Positions 41,455 through 52,795 of a stretch of DNA of 64,000 nt are shown here, piece by piece (the first letter of the stretch is position 1; each line of letters starts with the position of its first letter). This DNA comes from CGIF01 sp031674855 (GTDB taxonomy: Bacteria > Bacillota_I > Bacilli_A > Mycoplasmatales > CGIF01): assembly GCA_031674855.1 (NCBI GenBank), contig CP125275.1, positions 124,001 to 188,000 on the forward strand, written 5' to 3'. A model generated the notes under the pieces. It had not been told where the DNA came from and did not search any database. It saw only the letters and a program-made list of their open reading frames with translations. Made by a program: the position numbers and the translations under genes.

Positions 41455-41785
41455 ATGGCTGAAAGCAAGATTAGATATTTATATCTAAAAGATTTGAAAC
41501 TATTCTATTTTTTTAAATATTTTATTATCTAAAAAAGAACAAGCCAGCGAAACTTATCGTTTAGCGAACAAAGACCATCGAATAGATTTAGTTATCCAAG
41601 GTCTACAAAAACAACAACAGACAATCACTTCTGAATCTAATGATAAGAGTCCGAAACTTCCATTTTTTGGCATTTCTAATTTGGTTTTAATTACTGTTTT
41701 TGCAATTGTAATGATAATAAAAAAGTGAATGAATTACTTTTTTTCTAAATATTTTTCATCAACCTCATTTAAAAAAGGAGAATAA
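41455..41785 (+). pseudogene. TM protein fragment, frameshifted at a T run
   Basis: Start frame MAESKIRYLYLKDLKLFYFF stops at a run of seven Ts at about 41508-41514; the neighbouring frame goes on with KKEQASETYRLANKD, DLVIQGLQKQQQTITSE and a C-terminal anchor (LVLITVFAIVMIIKKW). The anchor tail overlaps the 3' end of uvrD. A remnant at the border between element and core. Confidence 0.4.
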
Positions 41786-43623
41786 AGTTCCTGGCTGCTA
41801 ACTAAATAAAGCAATCTTTTGGCACGAGTTATTCCCACGTAAAATAATCTCTTCTCTTCAATTGTGTCTTGGGCTTCTTTATAAGGAATAGTGCCTTGGT
41901 CAAGATAAACAAAAAAGACCACTTCAAACTCCAATCCTTTAGCTTGGTGAATCGAAGATAATATTAAATTATTGCGAGTTTTAATTAACTTTTTATCTTC
42001 AAAAGCCACAATAATCCATTGCAAAAATGAGTTAAGTAATTCTCCTAAATTAGAATATTCTTTTTTACGTTTGTTTTCTCAATTTTGAATAACATTAAAA
42101 AACTGTTGCACGTTTCTTTCTCTTTCTGAAAAATTAACACGAGTTTTTAAATGCTCTCAGTAATTAAAGTCATTAAGCACACTTAAAAGAAAAGTGCTAA
42201 GAGTTATCTTTTCTGTTAATTTGTATTTTCATTTATTAATCTTAGAAATAAAACTTGTGATTTTTTCAATTTGACCAGTAGGTCACTTTTCTTCATTTGA
42301 CTCAATATAATTAGAAAAGTTATTTAAATACTGATAAGCACTGACTTTTTCTTTTTCGCTAACTTGCTCTATTTTATCAATAGTTCTAATCCCAATCTTT
42401 TCTTGAAGACTTAAGGTCCTAAGTAAAGAAATATTATCTTGGTAAAAAATAGTTTTTAAAAAAGAAATAGTATCTTTAATTTCTTCCCGCTCAATAAATT
42501 TAAAAGAACCTAATATTTCATAAGGCACTCGCTGAGTCACTAATTCTTGTTCAATCCGAGTAGAAAGATAGTTGTTACGATACAAAACAACAATGTCACT
42601 GAATTGAATTTTTTCCCTTACTAATAATCAGCGAATATGACGAACAATAGAGCGAATCGACAAACCATTTAAAAAATTAACCTTTAGTCCCTCATCTTTA
42701 GAAGAATTCAATAAATTATTAACCAAAAGATGCTGATTTTTTTGAACAAAAGAATTAGATAGACTAATTATGCTGCTAGTCGAACGATAATTAATATTAA
42801 GATAGATAGTTTTTCACTCTTTATCTTTAGTAAAAGAAGAAATTAACTCGGGTGTCGCTCCTTGAAAACCATAAATAGCTTGATTAGGGTCACCGACCAA
42901 AAAAACGTTTTGTTCAGCACCAATAACTAACTTAATCACTTCTCATTGAACACTGTTAATGTCTTGAAACTCATCCAACAAAATATGAGTAAACTGGGCT
43001 TGATATTCGGCACGAATTTCAGGATGATTAGTAAAAAGAAGAATAGTATAAATAAGAAGGTCGTTAAAGTCCAAAGCTTTGCTGTTTTTCAAATATTCCT
43101 CATATTTTTGATATATTTGGTATCTTTCTTTAGTTAATTCATCAAAATGAAGAGAATCATTATCTAATTTGCCGTTTTTTCAACCGCTAATATAAGAAAG
43201 AATAGTACTTATTTCCTTTTTTTCGGCACTATGATCATTTTGCAAGAGAATTTTTCTAATTATTGTCTCCTGTTCGTAACGATCATAAACTGGAAATTTA
43301 CTATCAGGGAAGCCTAATAAATGAGAATGCTTATTAAGAACATGAAAACAGAATGAGTGAAAATTATAAATGTGTAAATTTTTCCGAGGAATATCAGTAA
43401 TATGAGCAAAAACTCTAGTTTTTATTTCTTTAATGGCCTTTTTGGCAAAAGTTAAAACCAAAATATTTTGCGGCTGCGCTTTTTGACTGGATAATAAATA
43501 AATTAGTCGACTGACTAAGGTTTTGGTCTTGCCGCAACCAGGTCCAGCAATAACACAAATTCTAGGATGCTCTTTGTAAACTGCTTCTTTTTGCCGTTCG
43601 TTTAATTCTTGAAGAAATTCCAT
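41734..43623 (-). CDS. uvrD: UvrD/PcrA superfamily 1 DNA helicase
   Basis: 629 residues, intact. Motifs: QKEAVYKEHPRICVIAGPGC GKT (Q motif and Walker A), Ia VLTFAKKAIKEIKTR, II ILLDEFQDIN, III FLVGDPNQAIYGFQGA, IV INYRSTSSI, V SIHQAKGLEFEVVF, VI EEKRLFYVGITRAKRLLYL. It unwinds DNA 3'-5' in repair and replication restart. Somewhat shorter than typical PcrA at the C-terminus. It marks the start of the chromosomal core block, which carries no frameshifts. Confidence 0.95.
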
Positions 43624-43893
43624 TTTTAATTAATTTTTCCTAAAATTCGCAATCAGAAAAGAAAAAATAATCATCAAATAAAGATTTATTTATAAAATTG
43701 TATTAGAAAGATAAAATCAAGTTCTTGAGTAAAAAAGCAACAAATAAACTTTTAAACAAAATGTCTTGACCAACCAAATAATAATTTTATTGCAAGCGGA
43801 AATAAAGTATATGGAAGTTTATTTTCTCCCCTTTAATGAAAGTTGCAATTGATTAGTTTTTCTCTTCTAAAAAATCATCGAGACTTAAATCTG
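43624..43893. other. Divergent promoter region between uvrD and the next gene
   Basis: 270 AT-rich bases without a convincing gene; very short frames beginning MSWPTK and MEVYFLPF are noise. It should contain the uvrD promoter on the minus strand. Confidence 0.35.
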
Positions 43894-44106
43894 ATGAGAA
43901 GAAACAATCTTTATGAATTACCCAAAACGGCAACCGTTGCCTATTTTGATTTCGAAAGTGATAAAAATCTAACCTGAGAAGAATATCAGCAATTATATCC
44001 TCAGTCTGAGGAAATTACCATCATTAACAAATCCGTTTCTAATTTTGCCAGTGAAAAAGAAGAATATGGGCCTACTACGTTATGATGGTGTTGAATACAG
44101 CATTAG
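43894..44106 (+). CDS. Hypothetical protein
   Basis: 70 residues. AYFDFESDKNLTWEEYQQLYP suggests a real but shortened protein; it ends in Trp-rich WWCWIQH. The frame is open for about 20 codons upstream without an ATG, so a TTG start near 43853 is possible. No family assigned. Confidence 0.35.
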
Positions 44107-44161
44107 AAGTATATAGAAGAGGAGGAAAAATTAATGTTGTTGGCAGGGAGTTTTAAAAGGA

Positions 44162-44647
44162 ATGACTAAAAAGGAAAGGTGTAAATTCTGAATTAAGTTT
44201 TTTGTTAAGGAAAAAGATGAGAATTTAGTTCGTTTCGATGAAAAGATATGTTTAAATATTGAGTGGAAAAATAATGTAGGGTTTATAAGTCCTAATGATT
44301 CTAAGGTTTGGATTAGAAAAAACGGCAAAGATTATAACTTTTTAGTGAAAATATATGAATTAAAAAAAGGTTGATTTTATGATAAAATAAATGGTTTAAG
44401 TGCGGAAGGGGGTTTAATTCCTGACTCTGGATCGAATTTTACTATTGTTCTTCCTGTTAGTCAAAAGATAAATGAAGAAAACATGCCTCGTGAGGCAAAG
44501 AAAAGGAGGCTTTGGGAAAAAGATTCAGGTAAAGAGTCCAACTTGATAACGCCTATTCAATTAAGATGATTAGGACCTATATTCATAATAGTTTCTGTTT
44601 TGACTTTTTTATTTGTTGGACATAGAGCATATCGCTCAAAAAAATAA
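44162..44647 (+). CDS. Hypothetical protein with C-terminal TM
   Basis: 161 residues. Beta-rich body (KICLNIEWKNNVGFISPND, NFTIVLPVSQKI), linker, then an anchor (LGPIFIIVSVLTFLFVG) with basic end. Upstream of rpmJ in the same direction, separated by 53 bases. Function unknown. Confidence 0.5.
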
Positions 44648-44700
44648 AAATTTTTTGCGTCGGAAAGGAAAAAAATTTACAAAATTAAATTAATAGTATT

Positions 44701-44817
44701 ATGAAAGTTCGTAGTTCCATCAAAATAATGTGCCGTGGTTGTCAAGTTATTAAAAGAGAGGGCAATCGTTATATTTATTGCAAAGAGAGTCCTAAGCACA
44801 AGCAAAGACAAGGTTAA
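44701..44817 (+). CDS. rpmJ: 50S ribosomal protein L36
   Basis: 38 residues, full length, with the zinc-type C-x2-C...C...H set (MCRGCQVIKREGN, YCKESPKHKQRQG). It binds 23S rRNA in the large subunit. It opens the rpmJ-rpsM-rpsK-rpoA-rplQ cluster; 11 bases to rpsM. The ATG is preceded by AATAGTATT, with no Shine-Dalgarno. Confidence 0.97.
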   Translation: MKVRSSIKIMCRGCQVIKREGNRYIYCKESPKHKQRQG

Positions 44818-44828
44818 AAAAAGAATAT

Positions 44829-45221
44829 ATGGTTCGCATTGGTAACAAAGAAATATCAGATAACAAAAATGTTCGGGCAGGTTTAACTAGTTTCTACGGA
44901 ATTGGCTGACCCACAGCTGAACTAATAATTAAACAACTAGGCATCGAAACCAACAGAAGAATTCGTGACTTATCTGCCGAAGAAATCAAGTCGATTGGCA
45001 GTGAGATTAAAAAAATCCCTACTGAAGGAGAATTGAAAGAAAAAGTTCAGAAAAATATCAGTGAACAAATTTCAATCGGAACTTATAAGGGCTTAAGACG
45101 TTCTCGTAGACCTAATCCTTTGCCAATTCATGGCCAAAGAACACGACATAATGCTCGTACAGCTAAAGGTCATAAAAGAATAACTGTTGCTAATAAAAAA
45201 AAAGCTCCTACCCCAAAGTAG
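44829..45221 (+). CDS. rpsM: 30S ribosomal protein S13
   Basis: 130 residues. The N-terminal GIGWPTAELIIKQLGI, with a UGA Trp, is the S13 helix-hairpin; the C-terminus has the conserved LRRSRRPNPLPIHGQRTRHN and a basic tail contacting the A and P sites. Longer than E. coli by about 12 residues. No Shine-Dalgarno. Confidence 0.97.
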
Positions 45222-45267
45222 TTTTGTTAATTATTTTCTTAATTTTAATTATAATTTATAATATAGA

Positions 45268-45696
45268 ATGACAGTAGCAAAGAAAGGTGCAAAAAAGGAA
45301 GCAAAAGCGAAAAAAATAAAAAAAGTTTCTGAAGGTCGTGGAATTATTAATGGTCATTTTAGCTTTAATAATACTATTCTTAATCTCAGCAAAGAAAATG
45401 GCGAAGTTTTAGTTCAAAGTAGCGCAGGAAGCATTGATCTTGGCAACAATAAAAAAGTAACAGGTTCTCGCAAATCTACTCCTTTTATGTCCGAAAAGGT
45501 TGCTGAAGAAATAATTAGAAAAGCAGTTGATTTTGGTGTCAGTAGTGTTAAATTACAACTTAAAGGAATTGGGGCTGGTCGCGATACTGTAATAAGAAAA
45601 ATTTTGGAAGAAAAAAATTTAAATGTAGAAGAGTTAATTGATAAAACTCCAGTTCCTCATGGTGGCTGTCGACCTCGAAAAAAACCACGAAAATAA
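45268..45696 (+). CDS. rpsK: 30S ribosomal protein S11
   Basis: 142 residues with a Lys/Ala-rich N-terminal extension, GIINGHFSFNNTILNLS, SSAGSIDLGNNKK, STPFMSEKVAEE, KGIGAGRDTVIRKI and the terminal DKTPVPHGGCRPRKKPRK. It lies on the platform of the small subunit. Ten bases to rpoA. Confidence 0.97.
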   Translation: MTVAKKGAKKEAKAKKIKKVSEGRGIINGHFSFNNTILNLSKENGEVLVQSSAGSIDLGNNKKVTGSRKSTPFMSEKVAEEIIRKAVDFGVSSVKLQLKGIGAGRDTVIRKILEEKNLNVEELIDKTPVPHGGCRPRKKPRK

Positions 45697-45705
45697 AAAT
45701 TATAT

Positions 45706-46458
45706 ATGCCTTCAAAAATATTTGATAATTTAAAAATCGAAGAAGTTTCTTCGAAAGAAAACCCTTATAGTTCATCCTTTGTTTTTCGTCACTTACCTTC
45801 TGGCATGGGAGTAACCTTGGGTAATTTTTTGCGACGTATTATTCCAATAAGCACTGGCGGAATAGCATCATTAGGAGTAAAAATTATCGACAAAGAAGGT
45901 CCGGTAAAAGTGGAAGTAGGCGAAATTAAAGGATTAAAAGAAACAACTCCTTATCTTATTATTAATTTGAAAAAAATTATTGTAAAAGAGAAAAAAAAAA
46001 AGGGGGGGATTTTTTGCCTAGAATTAAAAATCGACAATAGTAAAGGCAAGCAAGAAAAAATCATTACCGCTGGCGACTTTCAAAATGATAAAGAAGCAGA
46101 AATTGAAAATCCCGAATTATACCTAGGGACTCTTGCTCCTTCAGCTAGTTTGGAATTGAAACTGTATTTCCAAAAAAATTTAGGTTATCACGAGGATGAT
46201 GAGCAAAAGAAAAAATATTTTCCTGATGATGAAGAATTTATTCCTTTTGACACTGATTACTCTTCAATCAAAGAAAATGGTGGAGTTAATTTTCAAGTAA
46301 ATCCAGTAATAATTAGTCAAGACAAATCTGAGGAAGAGTTGACTGTTTTTATTACTACCAAAGGAACTATTAAACCAAAAGAAGTTTTAAACGAAACCCT
46401 GGGAGAAACACAAGATCTTTTTAAGTTAATCACTGATTCAATCAATAAAGAAAAATAA
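45706..46458 (+). CDS. rpoA: RNA polymerase alpha subunit lacking the C-terminal domain
   Basis: 250 residues. N-terminal domain motifs are clear: SSFVFRHLPSGMGVTLGN (GxxGxTLGN), FLRRIIPISTGGIASLGV, APSASLELKLYF and FITTKGTIKPKEVL, enough for dimerisation and beta/beta' assembly. It stops at ITDSINKEK, where the linker to the alpha-CTD should begin. Normal alpha is about 310-330 residues, so the DNA/activator-binding alpha-CTD is missing. No frameshifted CTD follows: rplQ starts 30 bases later. Confidence 0.95.
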   Translation: MPSKIFDNLKIEEVSSKENPYSSSFVFRHLPSGMGVTLGNFLRRIIPISTGGIASLGVKIIDKEGPVKVEVGEIKGLKETTPYLIINLKKIIVKEKKKKGGIFCLELKIDNSKGKQEKIITAGDFQNDKEAEIENPELYLGTLAPSASLELKLYFQKNLGYHEDDEQKKKYFPDDEEFIPFDTDYSSIKENGGVNFQVNPVIISQDKSEEELTVFITTKGTIKPKEVLNETLGETQDLFKLITDSINKEK

Positions 46459-46487
46459 ATTGCTGAAACTAAATAATAAAAGTAAAT

Positions 46488-46856
46488 ATGTCCTACATCA
46501 ATAAATCTGGAAAAAATACTTCGTGACGCAATCATGTAATTAATAATTTAGTTGCGGATGTAATTTTACACGAAAAATTGGAAACTAGTTTGCCAATGGC
46601 TCAAAGTTTAACAAAATCCTTAGCTAAGCTTATTAAATGAGCTAAACAAGATACTTTGCATTCTCGTCGTTTAGCCTTACGTTATCTTGTTAATAAAAAA
46701 GCAGCAGAAGATAAAGATGGAAAAAAAATAATGGATAAATTATTTTCTGATTTAAAAGAAAAATACAAGGATAGAAACGGAGGTTATAGTCGAATTACTA
46801 AACTAAATTATCGAATTGGTGACAATAATCTGCGAGTCCTATTTTCTTTAGTTTAA
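46488..46856 (+). CDS. rplQ: 50S ribosomal protein L17
   Basis: 122 residues, intact with two UGA Trp (NTSWRNHVINN, LIKWAKQD). LAKLIKWAK, HSRRLALRYL and GGYSRITKLNYRIGDN follow the L17 pattern, with the last usually R.GD.A. It closes the ribosomal/rpoA cluster, as in most bacteria. Confidence 0.95.
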
Positions 46857-46873
46857 TTAAATAAAAAATAAAA

Positions 46874-46948
46874 GCCTAGTTAGCTCAGCGGCAGAGCGTT
46901 CGGCTGTTAACCGATTGGTCGTAGGTTCGATTCCTACACTAGGCGCCA
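46874..46948 (+). tRNA. tRNA-Asn (GTT)
   Basis: 75 bases with encoded CCA. Acceptor GCCTAGT/ACTAGGC, D-arm GCTC/GAGC, anticodon loop CTGTTAA, T-loop TTCGATT. Discriminator G. Only 17 bases after rplQ, so it may be co-transcribed. Confidence 0.97.
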
Positions 46949-46955
46949 TTTTGAA

Positions 46956-47507
46956 ATGTCAGAGTTTGAATTAAAAGTTAGTCATTTAAGAAAGAAAAAG
47001 ACAAAATTTTTTAATGATAAAGAACCGAGAGAATATCATAGTTTCTTAGTAAATAACCCTGAAATCATAGAAGATGAATTTCTCAATTTCAAAAAAGATA
47101 AGAACAAGGATCATCTTTGTCAAATTTGAATACTTGATGATTTGATAAAAGAAACAAAAATTAACTTCGGTAATCTGTTGCAAGGAGACAATGATTACAA
47201 ATCCATAATAAATTTTGAAGAAAGTAAGTCGGCAAAATTCAACACTAATGGTAAAAATTGAATGGTGTTAAAAACCAAAGCTTATTTAGAAAATACCATT
47301 AAAAAAATTGGATTTTGAGATAATGATGAGTATTTTTATGAATCAGTTAAAAAATCAAAGAAAGAAAATAAAAATCCAAATGATATTGGATTAGGAACCA
47401 AAACTAATTGAGAGAAAGTTGCTCTTTTTTGTTTGGCAATTTTTCTCTTTTTTTTCCTTATTTTTTTAATTATCAAGTTAGTAAATAAAAAAACTAATAA
47501 AATATAA
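46956..47507 (+). CDS. Hypothetical protein with C-terminal TM
   Basis: 183 residues. Soluble body with conserved-looking IEDEFLNFKKDKNKDH and five UGA Trp, then an anchor (VALFCLAIFLFFFLIFLIIKL) and a basic tail. It starts 8 bases after the tRNA. It resembles the 44162 gene in layout. Function unknown. Confidence 0.55.
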
Positions 47508-47529
47508 TAATATAATAATAGAAATTATA

Positions 47530-47766
47530 ATGATAGCAAAACAAAATTATCAACTCCATCAAAAGGATACTGGTTCTACTGCTCTCCAAATAATTTCGCT
47601 TAGAAAGGAAACTAATCAAGAAAAGATTCATTTGGAAAGTAATAAAAAAGATATACCAGCCAAGTTAGCTTTGCTAAGGAAAATCGCTAAAGAGAAAAGA
47701 TTCTTAAACTATTTAAAAAAAAATAATCCTAATATTTATGAAAAATTAATAAAAGAATTAAAGTAA
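47530..47766 (+). CDS. rpsO: 30S ribosomal protein S15
   Basis: 78 residues, about 10 shorter than usual at the N-terminus. DTGSTALQI, HLESNKKDIPAKLALLRKIA and KRFLNYLKKNNPNIYEKLI match S15 (DTGSPEVQI, H...KKD..S.RGLL, R..LLNYLKK.D...Y..LI). It binds 16S rRNA helix 22 and lies just before the 16S gene. Confidence 0.93.
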   Translation: MIAKQNYQLHQKDTGSTALQIISLRKETNQEKIHLESNKKDIPAKLALLRKIAKEKRFLNYLKKNNPNIYEKLIKELK

Positions 47767-47778
47767 TTTTTTTAATTA

Positions 47779-47808
47779 TTGACTATTAGAGAAAGTAAAA
47801 TTACTATA
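47779..47808 (+). promoter_or_regulatory. Probable 16S rRNA promoter
   Basis: TTGACT at 47779-47784 and TACTAT at 47803-47808 with 18-base spacing form a sigma-70-type promoter about 130 bases before the mature 16S 5' end. Confidence 0.55.
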
Positions 47809-47883
47809 AATACTATTATATATAGGGTTACTTGTTATCCTTTTAAATAAAAACAATTTATTTTTGAATATTGAATATCTTTG

Positions 47884-47899
47884 AAAACTAGACGGAACC
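47884..47899 (+). repeat. 5' arm of the 16S processing stem
   Basis: AAAACTAGACGGAACC here is complementary to GGTTCTGTCTAGTTTT at 49475-49490 (15 of 16 Watson-Crick, one G-U). Flanking both ends of the 16S gene, it forms the long precursor stem cut by RNase III. Confidence 0.75.
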
Positions 47900-47934
47900 A
47901 ATTTAACCTGTAAGTGAATTCTTACAGTCATATT

Positions 47935-49455
<1,521 letters not shown>

Positions 49456-49538
49456 AATAAATTTTATAAATTACGGTTCTGTCTAGTTTTGAGAGATATT
49501 TCAAGGAAATATAAAAAAGTAAAATAAATTAATTCTTA

Positions 49539-50585
49539 ATGTTAAAAAAGATTTGATTTTGAATTAAAAAATTTTACAAAATTTTAAAAAAACTCTTTGC
49601 TCAGAATTCAGATATTCCTAGCATTATTGACACTGAAGCTTCAATTGGAATAATCAATGATAAAATAAAATTGCTAAAAGGAATTGAAAAAGATTCAATT
49701 GATGTAAAATCTTATCAAAAATTTTTTAACTTCTTAGAAGAAATAGGATTAAGAAAAGATTTTGATATCACCACTACTTATGACGAATCAACATTATACG
49801 TTACTCTATTTCAACCAATACTAATAAATTCAAAAAAAAACAACAAAATAATTATTTTTTGTCATGGTTTAACCAATAACCGATGATCGCTATTCTATAC
49901 TATGCATTTATCGCTTCAACGAGGTTATCAAGTAGTCTGTTATGACGCTCGAAATCATGGAGTTTCTAAAAAAACGTTCACTACATTGGGACAAATTGAA
50001 TCTTGTGATTTGCAAGATATCATCAATTGATTAAGAAAAAATTACCAACCAGAAAAAATTGGCCTTTATGGTTTTTCAATGGGAGCAGCTACTTGTGTCT
50101 TTTGAACTAGTTATTTTGCCGGAGCCGGTAATTCAGAAGTGTCTTTTGCCATTTGCGAGTCTCCTTTTGATCATTTTGATACCCAATGAGAAAGAGCTTT
50201 AGGAGAAGGACCAAGCTACTACTGAAAGCATTTCTTAGTGAATAAACTGATTAAAGAATTTCTTTGTTCCTCTCGAGAAAAATTAGAAAAAATTAACCCT
50301 TATTCAACCTTACCGCAAAACCTACCAATCAAACTACTATTGCTTCACGGGTTAGAAGATGGAGTTATTGGTTGAGAATCCTCCTTTAAACTTTACAGTC
50401 AAGTAAAAAAAAATCAATTTAATAAAAATAAAATCAATCTCTATCTTTGTTGCAACGCTGATCATGGAGAATTACCTTTTTTGGGTGACAATATACCCAA
50501 TAGTTTAAGATGAAAAAATAAAAACAAAAACTCCCAATATACTTTTACAAACCTTTTCTGCAGTTATTTAGAAAAAAATTTATAA
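49539..50585 (+). CDS. Alpha/beta hydrolase (serine esterase/lipase-like)
   Basis: 348 residues. A short basic/aromatic start is followed by IIFCHGLTNNRWS (oxyanion HG), YDARNHGVSKK, the nucleophile elbow GLYGFSMGAAT (Gly-x-Ser-x-Gly), an Asp in LLHGLEDGVIGWES and the His in NADHGELPF. The layout fits the mycoplasma alpha/beta hydrolase family (lipases and esterases). The N-terminus may contact the membrane; no clear signal peptide. UGA Trp at several conserved positions supports the genetic code. Confidence 0.85.
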
Positions 50586-50605
50586 AAATAAAATAAATAT
50601 TATTA

Positions 50606-50680
50606 GCCTTGTTGGCTCAATGGTAGAGCAATTGACTCTTAATCAAGAGGTTGGAGGTTCGATCCCTCTACAAGGCACCA
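50606..50680 (+). tRNA. tRNA-Lys (CTT)
   Basis: 75 bases with encoded CCA. Acceptor GCCTTGT/ACAAGGC, anticodon loop CTCTTAA, T-loop TTCGATC. Its 3' 40 bases recur inverted at 25679-25718, and the copy II element begins directly after it, so it is an integration target kept intact. Confidence 0.96.
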
Positions 50681-51369
50681 GAGTAAAAGTGATAATAATC
50701 AGCAATGATTTTATTAGTTTTATTTTGAGTCTCTTGACTAATTAGATCAGAGATTGATTAAACTCTGAATTCTTGCTTACCCAAGAATAACATCTTCTTT
50801 TTTATTTATCTCTTTTTTTTAATTTTGTTTTTTTTGTGAGTTTTTTGCTTTTAGTTTTTTTTGTCTGTTTGTTTTTTGTTGCAAATAACAACCACAGCAA
50901 AAGCGGAACTTAACTAAGCACTTAACCAACTCAAAACATAATTAGTAAGGGTTCTTAAAGAAGTAAAACCATTTCTTATTTTCTCAATTCAAGTTCTTAG
51001 GAGCCAGTTATTAGCATCTAATCGTCTTAGGTTCTCACGAACCACGACACCAAAGATGGATTATTACTTTTACCTAAATACTTATTGGTGGGAATTTTTA
51101 CCTGCTAAATAGAACTTAGGCGAAGGAAAAACTCCAACTGGGATTCTTACTTACAAACTCAGAGAACGAAGATTGATAAGAATGGGAGCAGAACACGATT
51201 TATCGTGTGAAGCGTAATCTAACCATTAGCAATAATGGCAGCGAAGCATTTTGAAAAAAATGCGAAGCGTATTTATATTAGGGGAGTAGAACGATATATT
51301 CTTACGAATATATCCATAATCTATTCTCCTTAGAAAAGAAAACTACCAAAAGAAAAAACTTTTAAAAAT
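50681..51369 (+). other. Conserved left-end (origin-like) region of element copy II
   Basis: No protein gene. Ordered signals: CAGAG/CTCTG hairpin (50748-50767), T/G-rich strand-asymmetric tract (about 50791-50880), hairpin CTTAGGTTCTCACGAACC with ACGAC after it (51023-51048), stem-loop of GAAGC/GCGAAGCG type (about 51236-51272), then a perfect palindrome GATATATTC-TTAC-GAATATATC (51293-51314) inside GGAG...CTCC arms. The same order occurs at 25.6-24.96 kb (inverted) and 59.9-60.47 kb. A replication or transfer origin is the simplest reading; experimental proof is lacking. Confidence 0.6.
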
Positions 51370-51471
51370 ATGTCCAAAAAAATAATCTGCTATTCTTTAT
51401 TTTGCCCTGTTATTTTTGAAAATGAAGAACAATTAGAAGAGCATTATCAAGTTTGCCATAAATCCAAATAG
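51370..51471 (+). CDS. Tiny zinc-finger-like protein
   Basis: 33 residues with CYSLFCP and HYQVCHK, a possible C2H2/C2HC knuckle. It is three bases before ORF-A in the same direction. Confidence 0.4.
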   Translation: MSKKIICYSLFCPVIFENEEQLEEHYQVCHKSK

Positions 51472-51474
51472 ACT

Positions 51475-51747
51475 ATGTATAATCCTGAATACCAAGCCAA
51501 ATTCACTATTAAAGAAATAGAAAACAAAACTGATAAGAATTTCAACTCTTACTATCTCCTCCATTTTGAAAACGGAAATTATCAGCACGGTTATGCTTTC
51601 AAAAACAGTGTAGCAAAAGAGACTTTAAACACCTTAACCAATGCTCCTGAGAACTTTATTAATCGCCGTGTCAATATTACTTATTCACTTAATGAAATAA
51701 ACCAATATGCTTTTTTACAAGTTAAATCAATTACTTTAATTAAATAG
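51475..51747 (+). CDS. Element ORF-A, OB-fold-like protein (intact copy)
   Basis: 90 residues: YQAKFTIKEIENKTD, YYLLHFENGNYQHGYAFK, NRRVNITYSLNEI and FLQVKSITLIK give an alternating beta pattern like a small OB-fold DNA-binding protein. Paralogues open the deleted copies at 24911 (leftward) and 60529. First real gene after the origin-like region, so it may be a replication initiator accessory or SSB. Confidence 0.6.
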   Translation: MYNPEYQAKFTIKEIENKTDKNFNSYYLLHFENGNYQHGYAFKNSVAKETLNTLTNAPENFINRRVNITYSLNEINQYAFLQVKSITLIK

Positions 51748-51749
51748 TT

Positions 51750-51899
51750 ATGTCCTTCTTAACTCTCTTTTTCACTATTTTGCTTGCTAATCTAATCTCT
51801 TTTGCTCTTTTTCTATTACTGCTTTACTATCTACTCCCCAAACTAATAATCAAGCAACTAAAAGACTGATGAACTAAACTCACTAATCCTTTTGCCTAA
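51750..51899 (+). CDS. Small hydrophobic TM protein
   Basis: 49 residues, mostly one or two TM helices (LTLFFTILLANLISFALFL) with a basic Trp-containing tail. Starts 3 bases after ORF-A. Function unknown. Confidence 0.45.
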
Positions 51900-51912
51900 T
51901 ATTTTTATCACT

Positions 51913-52206
51913 ATGTCTCAAAATCAAGAAATAAAAACCATCTCCGCCTTAGATGTGGCTCATTATCTCCTATCCTTAGACCCACAAAGAAAATATTTCA
52001 CTAAAAGAGATGGTAATTTCCGCTTAAACACCCTCTTGCATATTCTCCAAATTCTTCACTATGTCAAATTTGACCAACTCCTTTTTCACGAAGACCTTAT
52101 TGCGGTTAGTCCCGCTTTTTGAGAAGATAAACAAACCCAAAGGAAATTTCTAAAAAGACATTCCAAGTCTGAACAAAGTCTGAATAATGAACAAACAAAT
52201 TCTTAA
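51913..52206 (+). CDS. Panacea/SocA (DUF4065)-like antitoxin-domain protein
   Basis: 97 residues. SALDVAHYLLSLDP, NFRLNTLLHILQILHYVKF and LLFHEDLIAVSPAFWE follow the GepA/SocA (Panacea) pattern VAxYxL....KLxKLLYxxQxxxx...PLFxExI.AW.xGP. Panacea domains act as antitoxins or phage-encoded adaptors. No toxin is recognisable next to it. It overlaps the following gene by 20 bases. Confidence 0.55.
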
Positions 52207-52795
52207 TAAAACTTACTATCAAAAGAACCAAGAAATCATTAAGGCTGGTCAAAAAGAACGTTACCAATCGAAAAAACAACAAACTCATTCGCTTAAGAAA
52301 TCTAACTTAGGCGAATACTATTACGCTAATAATATCCGCATTCTCATTTCTTTAAAGGAATATTTAGATAGTTCACCCGAGAGAATGAAACTGTGATATC
52401 AGTTTAGCAATGCGCTATCGCAAATTAAAGAAGAAGTATGAGATATCATTCCAATTATGCGTCTTCGTGAGGTGATGGAAGACCTTATTAAAGATTACTG
52501 AACTACTGCTAAAAAGAATATTCGCATTAGCAAAAAGTGAAATAAATTGAGTGAAAAACAAAAACTCGCCAAAAGAAAACAATGAGCCGAAGAACTGAAA
52601 AAAGAAGAAGCAGAATTATTTAAACAGTTTCAAAAACAACAAGCTAATGAACGCCAAAAACAAAAATCTCCTGCAACTGAAATTCTTCAAAGTAAGCAGA
52701 ATAAAGAACAATGTCCCGACTGCAACAAATTCTTCAAAGAACTAAATGAAGAACATGACATCTGTGTTAACTGTCTCCAACAATATGAAAATTAA
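52187..52795 (+). CDS. Zinc-ribbon coiled protein of element copy II
   Basis: 202 residues. Basic N-terminus, helical middle (YWTTAKKNIRISKKWNKLS, KRKQWAEELKKEEAELF) and a C-terminal zinc ribbon CPDCNKFFKELNEEHD...CVNCLQQYEN. The last two-thirds match the tail of the chimeric gene at 24465. UGA provides most Trp. Possibly a relaxase or replication helper; no catalytic motif is seen. Confidence 0.55.

Noticed and set aside
44829..45221. UGA read as glycine (code 25, Gracilibacteria/SR1)
   Set aside because: UGA falls at Trp positions in conserved proteins (HGLTNNRWS hydrolase, kinase WIPY), and the 16S rRNA is mollicute-like.
49456..49538. 23S or 5S rRNA genes after 16S
   Set aside because: Only the processing stem and an AT-rich spacer are present before the hydrolase gene.
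50791..50880. T/G-rich tract as low-complexity coding sequence
   Set aside because: Stops in all frames and is conserved in composition, not in sequence, across the three element ends.
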